Program-made: the position numbers and the translations under genes
Notes under the pieces: model-generated
What the model saw: the letters and a program-made list of their open reading frames with translations, nothing else
Told to the model about the DNA's origin: nothing
Database searches by the model: none
Source of the DNA: Epiperipatus broadwayi
Lineage: Eukaryota; Onychophora; Udeonychophora; Euonychophora; Peripatidae
DNA length: 64,000 bases
Assembly: GCA_028023455.1 (NCBI GenBank)
Contig: JAQFVV010012405.1
Coordinates: 10,716,423-10,780,422 of the forward strand
Reading direction: 5' to 3'
Part shown: positions 12,588 to 23,613 of the stretch, piece after piece
Numbering within the stretch: position 1 is the first letter of the stretch
How the letters are laid out: every line of letters starts with the position of its first letter

Positions 12588-12884
12588 GTCATATTATTAT
12601 TACTATTTGCGGGATATTCCGTGTAGTGAAAAAGCTAAATGCTGACGTTTCAGTACAATATCAAGTACCTTCCTCAGAGCGTCCTCTTTCTCAAATCATA
12701 AGAATGCATGTGAGATTTAAAATCGTTTTAAAGAAAACGATAAAAACGATTTTAAATCTCACATGCATTCTTATGATTTGAGAAAGAGGACGCTCTGAGG
12801 AAGGTACTTGATATTGTACTGAAACATCAGCATTTAGCTTTTTCACTACACGGAATATCCCGCAAATAGTAATAATAATATGAC
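12588..12884. mobile_element. 297-nt palindrome of inverted PLE-type terminal repeats (family B)
   Basis: Two arms of about 142 bp pair almost perfectly around a 13-nt centre at 12736. I see one mismatch, CGT against CAT next to the GAAAC box. Each arm starts with TTTGCGGGATATTCCGTG-type sequence, closely resembling the end of the PLE at 28-32 kb (TTTGCGGG..ATCCGTG), and contains the same kind of hammerhead-like core. No coding sequence lies between the arms. This matches inverted terminal repeats of a Penelope-like element without its body, in an (AT)n context (left run 12570-12587). It could instead be an unrelated foldback MITE, but the shared end motif favours PLE. Confidence 0.65.
12795..12830 (+). 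ncRNA. hammerhead-ribozyme-like core, right arm of palindrome
   Basis: CTGAGGA (canonical CTGATGA with one change) is followed by a GGTAC...GTAC stem-loop and then GAAAC. In this arm the next bases are ATC; the mirror copy on the minus strand (12642-12677) reads GAAACGTC. PLE terminal repeats are known to carry type I hammerhead motifs. I see boxes and stem II but cannot confirm stems I and III, so cleavage activity is unproven. Confidence 0.4.
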
Positions 12885-12912
12885 ATCTTTTATCCGTGAA
12901 AACATTAGAATT

Positions 12913-12942
<30 letters not shown>

Positions 12943-12949
<7 letters not shown>

Positions 12950-13583
12950 AAAATAATAAATATAATAGTAATTAACCATTATATACAGTGTTTCAATCCA
13001 CAGAATTATTTTGGGTTAATTCCTCAACCCTCATCAGCTGCTGTTGATTCAAAAAAACATAATGGAGACAATCATCATCAACTCAAATCTCATGAATCCC
13101 AAATTTTAATGTTAGCAGCTTATTTATTAATTATATTCATTTTATTTCTATCTATTAAAATTGACTCCTTAATTTTTCTTCAATTATGGTTTTTTTCTTT
13201 ATGAAGAATCTTAACACTTTAAATATCAAACCTAAATTTATATTTACATGTCCTTTCATGATTCAAGAAAACTGACATGTAAATATAAATTTAAGTTAGA
13301 TATTGAAAGTGTTAAGATTCTTCATGAAGTGAGAAACCATAATAAAAGAAAAAATAATGTGGCAATTTAAATAAATAAAAATTAAATAAATGTAATTAAT
13401 AAATAAGCTGCTAACATTAAAATTCGGGATTCATGAGACTTGAAAAGATGACAATTGCTTCCTTTTTTTTTTAAATTTAACAGCAATTAAGGAGGATTAA
13501 TGAATTAACTGAAAGTAATTCTTCAGATTGAAATACTGTATATAATAGTTAACCACTGTTATATTTATTACTTTTATTGTTAT
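12943..13583. mobile_element. long foldback element, arms of about 310 bp
   Basis: Left arm 12943-13251 and right arm 13275-13583 are reverse complements with small indels and substitutions, around a 23-nt centre. Matching pairs include ATATACAGTGTTTCAATC with its diverged complement near 13530, and AAGAATCTTAACACTTT with its complement near 13310. The arms are more diverged than those of the adjacent palindrome, so this is older. No coding sequence or known terminal signature is visible. The 102-codon frame at 12896-13204 lies inside one arm and is not a gene. Best described as an unclassified foldback/MITE element. Confidence 0.7.
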
Positions 13584-13624
13584 AACAATAATTTTTAATT
13601 CATGAATTAGTATTATATATATAT

Positions 13625-13710
13625 GAAAAACAAAAAAAACACAAGTTAAAACTTGCTAACGCTTGTATTTATGACAATAGATGGCATCTATTGTTTTTTT
13701 TTATATATAT
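13625..13710 (+). repeat. truncated unit related to the 408-bp repeat
   Basis: Contains AACTTGCTAACGCTTGTATT followed by TATG and AGATGGCAT, the junction seen between units of the array at 14-16.8 kb, then ends in poly-T and (TA)n. The rest of the unit is missing. Confidence 0.6.
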
Positions 13711-13754
13711 ATAATAAAACAAGTCATAAATTTCGTAGCTTGCTTTTAAGCTTG

Positions 13755-13932
13755 CATTTAAATGATCACTAGATGGAGCTTACCCATAGCTCTAATCAAG
13801 ATTTATTTTATAAGTGCCAAAAGAGAAAGAATTCAAAATCTTTCTGATAGAGATTTTGATTTCTTTCTCTTTCGGCACTTATAAAATAAAGCTTGATTAG
13901 AGCTATTGGTAAACTTTATCTAGTGATCATAT
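13755..13932. mobile_element. 175-bp inverted-repeat MITE
   Basis: Arms at about 13755-13835 and 13855-13932 pair well: TGATCACTAGATGG at the left end against its diverged complement ending TCTAGTGATCA, and AAGTGCCAAAAGAGAAAGAA against TTCTTTCTCTTTCGGCACTT. The sequence just outside and at the left end (GCTTGCATTTAAATG...AGATGG) resembles the unit junction of the neighbouring 408-bp array. No open frame. Possibly a short relative of the same foldback family. Confidence 0.65.
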
Positions 13933-13939
13933 ATATATA

Positions 13940-16765
13940 TGTCAACAGATGGCGTTCTACCAAAAACACTGTCAAGCGTATGTTTACATAAACGTCAGAG
14001 CATGCATTCACTATCTCTAACTTTAATTTCACTTTCAGATCATGACTTCAAGCTATTAGCTATCATCAGTAAAAGACAGGAATTTTAGAAACTAGATCTA
14101 AACACAAACTCTGAGCGTTTATGAAACAGTTTCCATTCAGCTTGCAAGCGTGAATCTTTTAGACACATAATGTTTTCAAACTCAGCATAGCAAGCCAGAT
14201 AGCTACATGGGTCTGATCTCAGTTCAGCATCACCACATAGTAGAAGCCTCTGCAATATATATCATTGCTAGAAAGACCTCAAAGGTACATTTATAAAAAA
14301 CAAAAAACAAGTTGACATAAATACAAGTGTTAGCAAGTTTTTTAACTTATTTTTTGTTTTTCATATATATATATATATATGTCCACAGATGGCGTCCTAC
14401 CAAGACTGCTAATCAAGCGTATGTTTTGTTTACATAAACGTCAGAGTAGTTAGTATTCACTATCTCTAACTATAATTCCACTTTCAGATCATGATTTCAA
14501 GCTATTTGCTATCGTCAGTGAAAGACAGGAATAAAGAAACTAGATCTGAATACAAACTCTGAGCGTTTATGAAACAATTTCTATTCAGCTTGCAAGCGTG
14601 AATTTTTTAGACACGTAATGTCTTCAAACTCAGCATAGCAAACCAGATAGCTACATGGGTCTGATCTCAGTTCAGCATCACCACATAGTAGAAGCCTCTG
14701 CAATTTATATCATTGCAAGAAAGACCTCAAAGGTACATTTATGATAAACAAAAATGCAAGTTAAAAAACTTGCTAACGCTTGTATTTATGTCCACAGATG
14801 GCATCCTACCAAGACTGCCAATCAAGCGTATGTTTGTTTACATAAACGTCAGAGTAGTTAGCATTCACTATCTCTAACTATAATTCCACTTTCAGATCAT
14901 GATTTCAAGCTATTTGCTATCGTCAGTGAAAGACAGGAATAAAGAAAGTAGATCTGAATACAAACTCTGAGCGTTTATGAAACAATTTCTATTCAGCTTG
15001 CAAGCGTGAATTTTTTAGACACGTAATGTCTTCAAACTCAGCATAGCAAACCAGATAGCTACATGGGTCTGATCTCAGTTCAGCATCACCACATAGTAGA
15101 AGCCTCTGCAATCTATATCATTGCAAGAAAGACCTCAAAGGTACATTTATGATAAACAAAAATGCAAGTTAAAAAACTTGCTAACGCTTGTATTTATGTC
15201 CACAGATGGCGTCCTACCAAGACTGCCAATCAAGCATATGTTTTGTTTACATAAACGTCAGAGTAGTTAGTATTCACTATCTCTAACTATAATTCCACTT
15301 TCAGATCATGATTTCAAGCTATTTGCTATCGTCAGTGAAAGACAGGAATAAAGAAACTAGATCTGAATACAAACTCTGAGCGTTTATGAAACAATTTCTA
15401 TTCAGCTTGCAAGCGTGAATTTTTAGACACGTAATGTCTTCAAACTCAGCATAGCAAACCAGATAGCTACATGGGTCTGATCTCAGTTCAGCATCACCAC
15501 ATAGTAGAAGCCTCTGCAATCTATATCATTGCAAGAAAGACCTCAAAGGTACATTTATGATAAACAAAAATGCAAGTTAAAAAACTTGCTAACGCTTGTA
15601 TTTATGTCCACAGATGGCGTCCTACCAAGACTGCCAATCAAGCATATGTTTTGTTTACATAAACGTCAGAGTAGTTAGTATTCACTATCTCTAACTATAA
15701 TTCCACTTTCAGATCATGATTTCAAGCTATTTGCTATCGTCAGTGAAAGACAGGAATAAAGAAACTAGATCTGAATACAAACTCTGAGCGTTTATGAAAC
15801 AATTTCTATTCAGCTTGCAAGCGTGAATTTTTTAGACACGTAATGTCTTCAAACTCAGCATAGCAAACCAGATAGCTACATGGGTCTGATCTCAGTTCAG
15901 CATCACCACATAGTAGAAGCCTCTGCAATCTATATCATTGCAAGAAAGACCTCAAAGGTACATTTATGATAAACAAAAATGCAAGTTAAAAAACTTGCTA
16001 ACGCTTGTATTTATGTCCACAGATGGCGTCCTACCAAGACTGCCAATCAAGCGTATGTTTTGTTTACATAAACGTCAGAGTAGTTAGTATTCACTATCTC
16101 TAACTATAATTCCACTTTCAGATCATGATTTCAAGCTATTTGCTATCGTCAGTGAAAGACAGGAATAAAGAAACTAGATCTGAATACAAACTCTGAGCGT
16201 TTATGAAACAATTTCTATTCAGCTTGCAAGCGTGAATTTTTAGACACGTAATGTCTTCAAACTCAGCATAGCAAACCAGATAGCTACATGGGTCTGATCT
16301 CAGTTCAGCATCACCACATAGTAGAAGCCTCTGCAATCTATATCATTGCAAGAAAGACCTCAAATGTACCTTTGAGGTCTTTCTTGCAATGATATAGATT
16401 GCAGAGGCTTCTACTATGTGGTGATGCTGAACTGAGATCAGACCCATGTAGCTATCTGGTTTGCTATGCTGAGTTTGAAGACATTACGTGTCTAAAAAAT
16501 TCACGCTTGCAAGCTGAATAGAAATTGTTTCATAAACGCTCAGAGTTTGTATTCAGATCTAGTTTCTTTATTCCTGTCTTTCACTGACGATAGCAAATAG
16601 CTTGAAATCATGATCTGAAAGTGGAATTATAGTTAGAGATAGTGAATACTAACTACTCTGACGTTTATGTAAACAAAACATACGCTTGATTGGCAGTCTT
16701 GGTAGGACGCCATCTGTGGACATAAATACAAGCGTTAGCAAGTTTTTTAACTTGCATTTTTGTTT

Positions 16766-16768
<3 letters not shown>
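13940..16768. repeat. array of ~408-bp units, last unit inverted
   Basis: A diverged unit starts near 13940. Five head-to-tail units begin with TGTCCACAGATGGC near 14380, 14788, 15197, 15605 and 16013, a spacing of 407-409 bp. A final unit in the opposite orientation fills about 16366-16768, meeting its neighbour at CCTCAAATGTACCTTTGAGG. The four to five central units are nearly identical, and the inverted one is equally close, so homogenisation or duplication is recent. The joint between units holds a short hairpin, GCAAGTT-AAAA-AACTTGC. The identical 66-codon minus-strand frames at 15319-15519 and 16136-16336 depend on a T-run length that differs between units, so I do not treat them as genes. 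Confidence 0.85.
16013..16768. repeat. head-to-head unit pair forming a ~750-bp palindrome
   Basis: The last direct unit and the inverted unit are reverse complements over about 370 bp each, centred near 16368. Such a structure folds back completely in single strands and, with the array, looks like the product of a foldback transposon or of replication-template switching. Confidence 0.8.

Positions 16769-16826
<58 letters not shown>
16769..16826. repeat. (AT)n microsatellite, ~58 bp
   Basis: Uninterrupted AT dinucleotides directly abutting the 408-bp array. Confidence 0.95.
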
Positions 16827-16828
<2 letters not shown>

Positions 16829-17851
16829 TCAAATGAATATATTTTGTAATATAATCCAATCAATAACCAAAAAAGTTTATCATGTTTTGAAAATATAGTA
16901 GTGTTAATTTTAGATTGCAATATTAATTAAATGCATAGGCTTTTCAGAAACAATACATAAGAACATAAATGGTTTTAAAGAGGTATTGGTCATTCAAAAA
17001 ATTCACACTGGGTTAGCTAAAAAGAAAGACCTTTAGTAAAAGCCAACAATCACAATGAGAAGAATTTATAAACTATTTAATATTAGTGTCCACTATGGCT
17101 GTATACAGTTTTTTCTGTGTGACACAGTTAATGTGACCATGTTTAATATCAAGTCCATTGTGTTCATTATTCCTATAATGCTAAAATGTTGTAAGTGGCT
17201 GTCTAGTTATTATCTTTATGTGACTGAAATCATGTAATGATGACCTTACTCAATTAAATACTATATGACAAATGCTTTACTGTTTGCCAATTTATCTGGA
17301 AAGTAACACTTCATATTACAAAAAAAAAAATCCCAGAGACAAATATATTAAAATAAATGCTTTAATAACAATATAATATACAAGTGCAGTTTTTGTTAGT
17401 AATTGCATATTTTAAACATAAACCCTCTTACAAATATGTCAAAAAATACAGCCTTTTTAAATAATAAATTGTGAAGGTAAACATGTTTGAGGAATGTAAT
17501 GGACCACAAGGGTCCAGTAAATATGTGTAAGCTTACAAATTAACACAAATTCCACAGCAAATCTAGATAATCTATTACATAATATCATTAATATTTGTTC
17601 TTATTATTTATTTTACACCTGTATAAAATTTAGCTTAGGCGTATCTTATTATATTGATATTGTAATAGATATGAATGTATTAAATCTTTATTTAATATTT
17701 TAGCTTATTTTTCCCCATTTATATTTATTTGTCTATATTATTTTAATATATACACATTTAGAATGCTAATCAAATGTATTTGAAAATTTTTGATTATTGT
17801 TACTATTATTATTAAGATATTTATTTTATATAGTGCTATATTTTTAAACTG
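16827..17851. other. AT-rich stretch, nothing recognised
   Basis: No element ends, splice-flanked open frame or RNA gene is visible. The 60-codon frame at 17055-17237 has no supporting feature. Confidence 0.55.
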
Positions 17852-18189
17852 TAATAATAATCAGCATTAAGCTAATGTACACACGCTTTGTGGATTTTAA
17901 CTATAAATGAATACTCTCACTTTCCAAACACAAGATAAAGTCTTTGTGAAAAGATAGAATGAATCATCTATCCTTTCAACCCAATCTTAAGCATTTGGAA
18001 ATGAGAGCATGAAGATATTAAACAATCACTTTAAATTACTTTTACTAAATGTTTGGGTTGAAAGAATAGATGATTCATTCTATCTTTTCACAAAGACTTT
18101 ATATCTTGTATTTGGAAAGTGAGAGTGTTAATTTATAGTTAAAATCCACAAACTGCATGTGCTAATTAGCTTAATGCTGATTATTATTA
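17852..18189. mobile_element. inverted-repeat MITE of ~338 bp
   Basis: Left arm from AATAATCAGCATTAAGC (about 17856) to the TTCAACCCAA region (17983). Right arm from GTTTGGGTTGAA (18051) to GCTTAATGCTGATTATT (about 18186). Internal matches include a ~25-bp block around TAGAATGAATCATCTA. The ~65-bp centre is unpaired. No open frame. Flanking AT-rich trinucleotide runs hide any target-site duplication. Confidence 0.7.
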
Positions 18190-18872
18190 CTATTATTATT
18201 ATTTTGTTACTTTTACTTTAACAGGTATTAAAAATATTATTATTAAGATAATAACCTCATTTAGTAATGTGATATTCTATTTCTTTATCTCATTTTTAAA
18301 ATTGGTTTGGCATTCATAATTATCCCCAAATATTATCTAAACCACGGATGAGTCCATTCTCTAAATTATATTATTGTTAGAATGTTAACAGACATATTGT
18401 TAGGAATGTAGCATTGAGTTCTATCTTGCTTATGGCCATTGATGTCTGTTCTGTGATTGAAGATACCGTGAGTCTCTAAAATAAGCTACTCAAGTTAAGT
18501 GATCTTGGGGCCTAAACATAAGAAAAGTGGTCAAATAATGGCAATCAGAATATATAGCTTATATTTGTAGTGAATGTATAGGTGGAGTGATAGAGAAAAT
18601 AGGCACTTGTTTTATCATCATTAATTCTAAGTTTAGTCATTTGGGAATTAACAATAATAAATGAAAGTTTGTAGTTAACCTTGGTACTTCCTCTGATATA
18701 TATGTCACATAAGGAAACTATGGGTTAAAGGATAAATCTTGCTATAAAGGCAAATCCCATCCCATTATATACTGAAATTTATAAAGTTAAACAAAAGATT
18801 ATAATAAATTAAAAATTCAACAATAATCTGTTAATAGGATTTTGTTTAATATATATATATATATATATATAT
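18190..18872. other. AT-rich stretch ending in (AT)n
   Basis: No gene or element recognised; an (AT)n run occupies about 18850-18872. Confidence 0.5.
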
Positions 18873-21377
18873 TGTACCAACATTGTGTTTGCACATAATA
18901 ATTCTGTCTAAAATTATTAAAATAAAAATTATTCATTAAAAGAGAATAATATTTAAAAGAGTTCTTTTTTTATTGCTGTTGAAAACATAAAATTGGAAGT
19001 AAGAGGTTTTTGAAATAAAAGATTACAATTAATTAATTAAAAGGGGAGGGGGTTCGTTTAGAAACATCACGTTAAAAGTTTTATAAAAAAAGTAAAGATT
19101 TATTATTATTATTATTATTATTAGTTAAAATGTAATGTAAAGTTTAAAAATATAAATCTCTTTTCATTCGAGTTAAAGAAAAAAAAGTAATCTTAAAAAA
19201 AAAACTAAATAATGAATTGATCTTAAATTATATATGTGCATGTGAATGTAAATATAAAAAAAATGTATGCGTATTAAATATCACAAAAATAAATGACGAT
19301 TATCATTAAAAAAACACTCAGCAATGGCTACTAATTAGAAATATAAAAACAACATGTTTGCATGGCTACTAATTAAATGATCTTCAAAAACACATAATCA
19401 AAAGATTATCAAAGGAATTTTGACAACAGATATTGCTGGAGGATATTAAAATGACAACACATCGTATATATAAATAACCAAGTTTTTATCGGACATTTAG
19501 TCGAGTTAATTGCATCAGAGTCACATTAGAGTTGAGTTTGAGTTCAGAAAACAGTCAGTTGAGATTACAGTTCAGAAAAACAGTTGCATTTAAGAGAATT
19601 ATATCAATCAGATTATTATGCATCCAGAATCAAGAATGCAGTGTTAAAACCTTGGAAAACATACAACTTTCTCCAGCCTGGGTCCAGTAAAACAGCAAAA
19701 CCTGCCCATGAATAGGATAATGCTTATATAACAACTTGAAGAGTCACCATCAGTGTTTAACTGTCTCCAGGAATAATACCAATGAATAAGAATGAAACCT
19801 CCTCAAGAAACTTCAAATCTAATCGGTTAGAAATATGTCAATAGAAGCAGCAAACAGCAAGATGTATCCACATTCAAAATCCTAGGTAAAACATTTTCTT
19901 ATATTCATTTCTAAAGTAGCCATCACATTCGTAAAACCAAGAATCAAGTTTAAGAACTCTATTCCATACATATACGAACTATTAATACCTGTGTTTAAAA
20001 TGTTGTGTGTATCCATGTGTTAGTATATTGATGTCATGTATTTTAAATTTCAAATATTATTTAATGCTTTCTCCTAAGATATTATAGTGTGTGAATTATA
20101 TATGTGCGTGTATTATATTAGTAAATAAGATTTATTAAAATATTTAAACTTAGTTTAATAATGTTAATTGAAATAAATTGTCTTTAAACTTAAACTTTAT
20201 TTGTTGGTCAGTTCTTTTCACCACTAATTACAAGTAGCTGAGCTAGTCTTGGGTGTAACTTAGGTGTTGAGTTAGTGGTCATTGTTCAAAGTGTGTTATT
20301 TATCTTCTGGATAAATAGATGGCACCCGTGTTTATGCAAAACAAAAAAGTGCTTTGAATATGGTGTTGAATTCAACAGTCGAGAAGAAATTATTTCCTGG
20401 AAATGTAACACTAGTTATATATCTTATAGCTATCGTTTGGACATACATACTCTCTGAGTATGATCTTCTCTGCCTAAGAGGCCGGTGTTTCGAATCTCTC
20501 ATATTCGAACCTGGTACAAATTGGCATAACCAATGTGGGCTGAACCTGTCATAAATGATAGTTAACTAAATACTTTGTTTCTTGTTTGAAAATTTTTTTG
20601 TACAAAAACTAAATTACGTATGTTAAAGTGGTTTAATTTTAAAAAAAGAATTGACCGAAAACTTTTTTTTTCTTTAAATGAAAATAGATTTGACATTTAT
20701 GCTATTTAAAATAAATTATTCTTTTAAATTAAAGGCAGTTAGATATTTTGGGTGGAGCTAAAGCATCAAGAATGGGTAGAGAAAAGAACAAGGGGGCGGA
20801 GTTAGGTGTGTGTTTTTGGTAAATAAATAAACAACTCATATTTAAATATTGTTTTAAAAATGGAAAAAGCGAAATAAAAAATATCTGAGATGCAGATGTT
20901 GATGAATATGATGCAAAAATTCAGGGAAGAAATCAAACAAAGTCAGCAAGACCTTAAAGAAGAATTGTGTCAGAAATTTGAACAAAGCCTAATTCTAAAG
21001 TAAAATTTATTAAAATGTCTATCTGTGCAAACTATTAAAATAATTTAAATTTAAAAATTAATAACCAATCTAAAATAATAAATTTTATTCCTCAAATTCT
21101 ATTTATATGTGTATTAATAAATGTTTGTGTGTTAATTACTGGCAGTGGCTTTTTTTTAATTTTTTTTTTATATTGAAAATAATTTTAAATAAGGATTATA
21201 TTTATAAATCTCTGCATCTCACTGAGCTAATGGCTTGGGCTGATGGTTGAAATAAAACATATGTAAAAGTCAGATCTTTAACAGTGCATATCTGCCTACT
21301 ATATAAATTTTCTAGGTTCAAGTGGCCTAGTGGCACCCTGTAGTGAAGATACGGTAAGACTCTGTTCTATCCAACTT

Positions 21378-21383
<6 letters not shown>
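18873..21383 (+). mobile_element. LTR-like repeat (R family), diverged copy with gag-like remnant
   Basis: Bounded by (AT)n on both sides. The last 250 bp (21133-21383) are clearly related to the right ends of the repeats at 46.7-49.6 and 57.3-59.5 kb: TTACTGGCAGTGGC, TCTCTGCATCTC, ATCTGCCTACT and TTTCTAGGTTCAA in order. Upstream are a TATATAAATA box at about 19466 with an initiator-like TTAGTC about 30 bp on, polyadenylation-like AATAAA signals, and a gag-like coiled-coil fragment at 20861-21003. This suggests a non-autonomous or decayed LTR element. The left boundary is uncertain because similarity to the other copies is weak there. Confidence 0.5.
20861..21003 (+). pseudogene. gag-like N-terminal fragment
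   Basis: The last 37 codons read MQMLMNMMQKFREEIK, then QSQQDLKEELCQKFEQ: a Met/Gln/Glu/Lys-rich helix of the kind that begins Gag proteins of many Ty3/Gypsy-like elements. An ATG at 20861 opens a second frame (MEKAK) that stops at once; one base change in the A-rich run would join the two. A stop at 21001-21003 ends it, and nothing resembling the rest of gag or pol follows. The family assignment rests on composition only. Confidence 0.35.

Positions 21384-21439
<56 letters not shown>
21383..21439. repeat. (AT)n microsatellite, ~57 bp
   Basis: Uninterrupted AT dinucleotides abutting the right end of the R-family copy. Confidence 0.95.
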
Positions 21440-21441
<2 letters not shown>

Positions 21442-22804
21442 TGCATGCATGATTATTGCACAAAAATATATTTAAATTACTTAAATTATATAGAAAAGAG
21501 TGTGTTTCACTTCAGTTTATTATTAATTTTCTGTAATTGGTGTTGTTAGAGTGTATAACTAAGGGGACCCTAAAAGCCTGTGTTCAAATTCTTTATATTA
21601 CATCTAAGCTCTGAGGGTTTTAAGTATACTTGTATTTAAATATTATTATTATTGTTGTTGTATGGACTTTTTTCCATGAAAAAAAAAATAAAGACATAAC
21701 TCTGATAAATATATTTGAGATATTCTGTAATAATTAAGCAATATGTTAATACTACTTACATGGCATGTTCTATTTTGAATCCAAATGATTTATTTGATAA
21801 TGGTATACTAATTCTTTTGTAGTGTGCTAATATACTGACAGTTCTCTTTGTTTTTATTTACTGTAAGCTTTCAACTTTCAATTTAGTAATAAACCATTAT
21901 TATATACTAAAATATAATAAATTTGCTTCATTGATAGATGTTTTTGTTTAGAAATTAAAGAAATTCTAAAAAAATCATATTTGATTTTCACATTTATTTT
22001 AAAATTAGATTTTAATTAAAACAAAGCATTGTTTTATCATTCAATTTTTGGAAGGAACAGATTGCAAAATGAATGAAATCTTCTTTGTTTGATATTTGTA
22101 TTTAAAATGTGAACAAATAGTTTTCAATATCTGGCCAATGTATCACCTTATGCTTTAAAAGTTCAAAATGTTTAGCAATTTGTCTGATATTGCTATATTT
22201 TGTAACAAACTGTGAGTGATGATGAGTTACAGATTGAAATTCCCACCACCATAGTTTCCATGATAACATTACTCAGAAAATATAACCATTTATATTTAAA
22301 AATAAAACATTTCTGTAGAAAATAATTGTTTAATAATATATATTTTCAATTTTTAATGATTTTCACATAGTTATTGTGCAAAATAAACTTTTCAACAAAT
22401 CAAGTTTTTGGTCATTCATGCAAAGTTTTAGATCTCCGAGAAGGCAATGAATGTTAATCACCGTGGAGTTTAGCAGGCTTTGGATACCCACATTTTTGAT
22501 TATTAAAACAGGCAAAACTATCCATAAAGAAACTAGTCTGGGGAAATTGAATGTGTAGACACTAGATGAGGATTTTATAAAAGAAGTAGACCTCATTTAC
22601 ATTGAAAAAATTAACTTAAAGTCATTATAAAGAAATACAATGCCAATTATTTCCAATAGAAAGATATCTCTGAGAATATAATACACCGAAGAACTACAAT
22701 TAGACATGGTGTTGAAATATTTCACAAAGAAAAGATTTCTGTGGAAAATAAAAATGAACAACCTAAAATATCAAGTAAACAGAAAAATTGATCAGCATTT
22801 CTAT
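21440..22804. other. AT-rich stretch, possible worn tRNA-like SINE trace
   Basis: Around 21537-21600 the order GTTAGAGTGTATAACTAAGG ... TGTGTTCAAATTC loosely recalls the A and B boxes of a tRNA-derived SINE, but no tail or duplication is visible. The rest holds no recognised gene or element; the 77-codon minus-strand frame at 22363-22596 has no support. Confidence 0.35.
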
Positions 22805-23470
22805 CATCATCATCAACAACAAAACATTATCAATCCCTTGTGGGATGAAGGTCTATCCAAGGTCAATCCATCTTCTCTGATCTTTAACTTCTTATCTCCA
22901 CATCACCCCTGCATACTTTCCTATTTTATAGATCCATCTCACATGTGGTCTCTTGCTGGGTCTTTTACAATCTCTTAGAATCCAGTTTAAGATTTCAATT
23001 GTCCATCTATTATCATCTCTTCTAGCAATATGTCCAGCCCAACTCCACTTCAGTCTTTTAATTTTTTCAATGAGATCAGTAACACCTGTTTGGTCTCTTA
23101 CCTATATATTGTGTTTTCAATCTCTTCTTGTTACTCCCAACATGCATCTTTCCATACTTCTTTGAGTAGTCTGAAGTCTCTGTATTGCTCTTCTATTAAA
23201 TGTCCAAGTCTCAGATCCATAAGTAAGAACTGGCAAAACACATTTATTAAAAACCTTCCATCTCAAACACATTGACATATTTCCTTTTAGTATCAAGTTA
23301 TTTCTACCAAAAGCACTCCAACCAAGTTTAATTGTATGATTAAATTCATCCAGTATGTTTCCATCTGTATTAATAATCGACCAAGATATTTGTAGCTGTT
23401 AACTTCTTATTTTTTATATTCTCTATGTGCACTATTTCTGTTTCACAGATTGGTTTGTATAATCACAGCA
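22805..23470 (-). mobile_element. RTE-clade LINE, 5'-truncated fragment, decayed
   Basis: On the minus strand this repeats the last ~650 bases of the RTE element at 54.3-57.3 kb: NWKVFNKCVLPVLTYGSET-like sequence, RCMLGVTRRD, WAGHIARRDDNRW and the (ATG)n tail at 22808-22820. Several stops and indels interrupt the frame (for example in the NVWVRQ region). Its upstream edge, about 23470, is immediately followed by a SINE in the same orientation. Confidence 0.85.
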
Positions 23471-23482
23471 AAACTCATTTTT

Positions 23483-23603
23483 AGAGTAGTTTTTTTTTTT
23501 TTTTTTAAGTGTCATAGCATCGGCCGGGACGCGAACCTGCAACCTAGGCAACTGCCTGCTAGTGCAAGGCAGTCGCGCTGACCTCTCGACCACCAATAGC
23601 CAT
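23483..23603 (-). mobile_element. tRNA-derived SINE with poly(A) tail
   Basis: Read on the minus strand: an A box (TGGTCGAGAGGTCAGCG) near 23590, a B box (GGTTCGCGTCC) near 23530, then CGGCCGATGCTATGACACTT and an A-run at 23491-23508. Possible target-site duplications are ACTCATTTTT at 23473-23482 and ACTTATTTTT at 23604-23613. The body between the boxes folds partly like a tRNA (ACTGCCT...AGGCAGT), but the anticodon loop is enlarged, so it is not a functional tRNA gene. It is the same family as the SINE at 40.4 kb. Confidence 0.75.
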
Positions 23604-23613
23604 ACTTATTTTT

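Noticed and set aside
12896-13204. 102-codon plus-strand frame
   Set aside because: Lies inside one arm of a foldback element; starts in an (AT)n run and is low complexity.
14560-14590. Hammerhead motif in the 408-bp unit (CTGAG...GAAAC)
   Set aside because: No stem II between the boxes.
15319-16336. Identical 66-codon minus-strand frames in two array units as a repeated small gene
   Set aside because: Frame length depends on a T5/T6 run that varies between units; no start context, promoter or conservation beyond repeat identity.
13940-16768. CRISPR array
   Set aside because: Repeats are ~408 bp with no spacers, in a eukaryotic mobile-element setting.
20460-20545. tRNA gene or SINE suggested by GTTTCGAATCTC
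   Set aside because: A B-box-like word only; no A box, cloverleaf, tail or duplication.
23520-23600. Functional tRNA gene
   Set aside because: The anticodon loop is too large and the acceptor stem does not pair; poly(A) tail and flanking repeats indicate a SINE.
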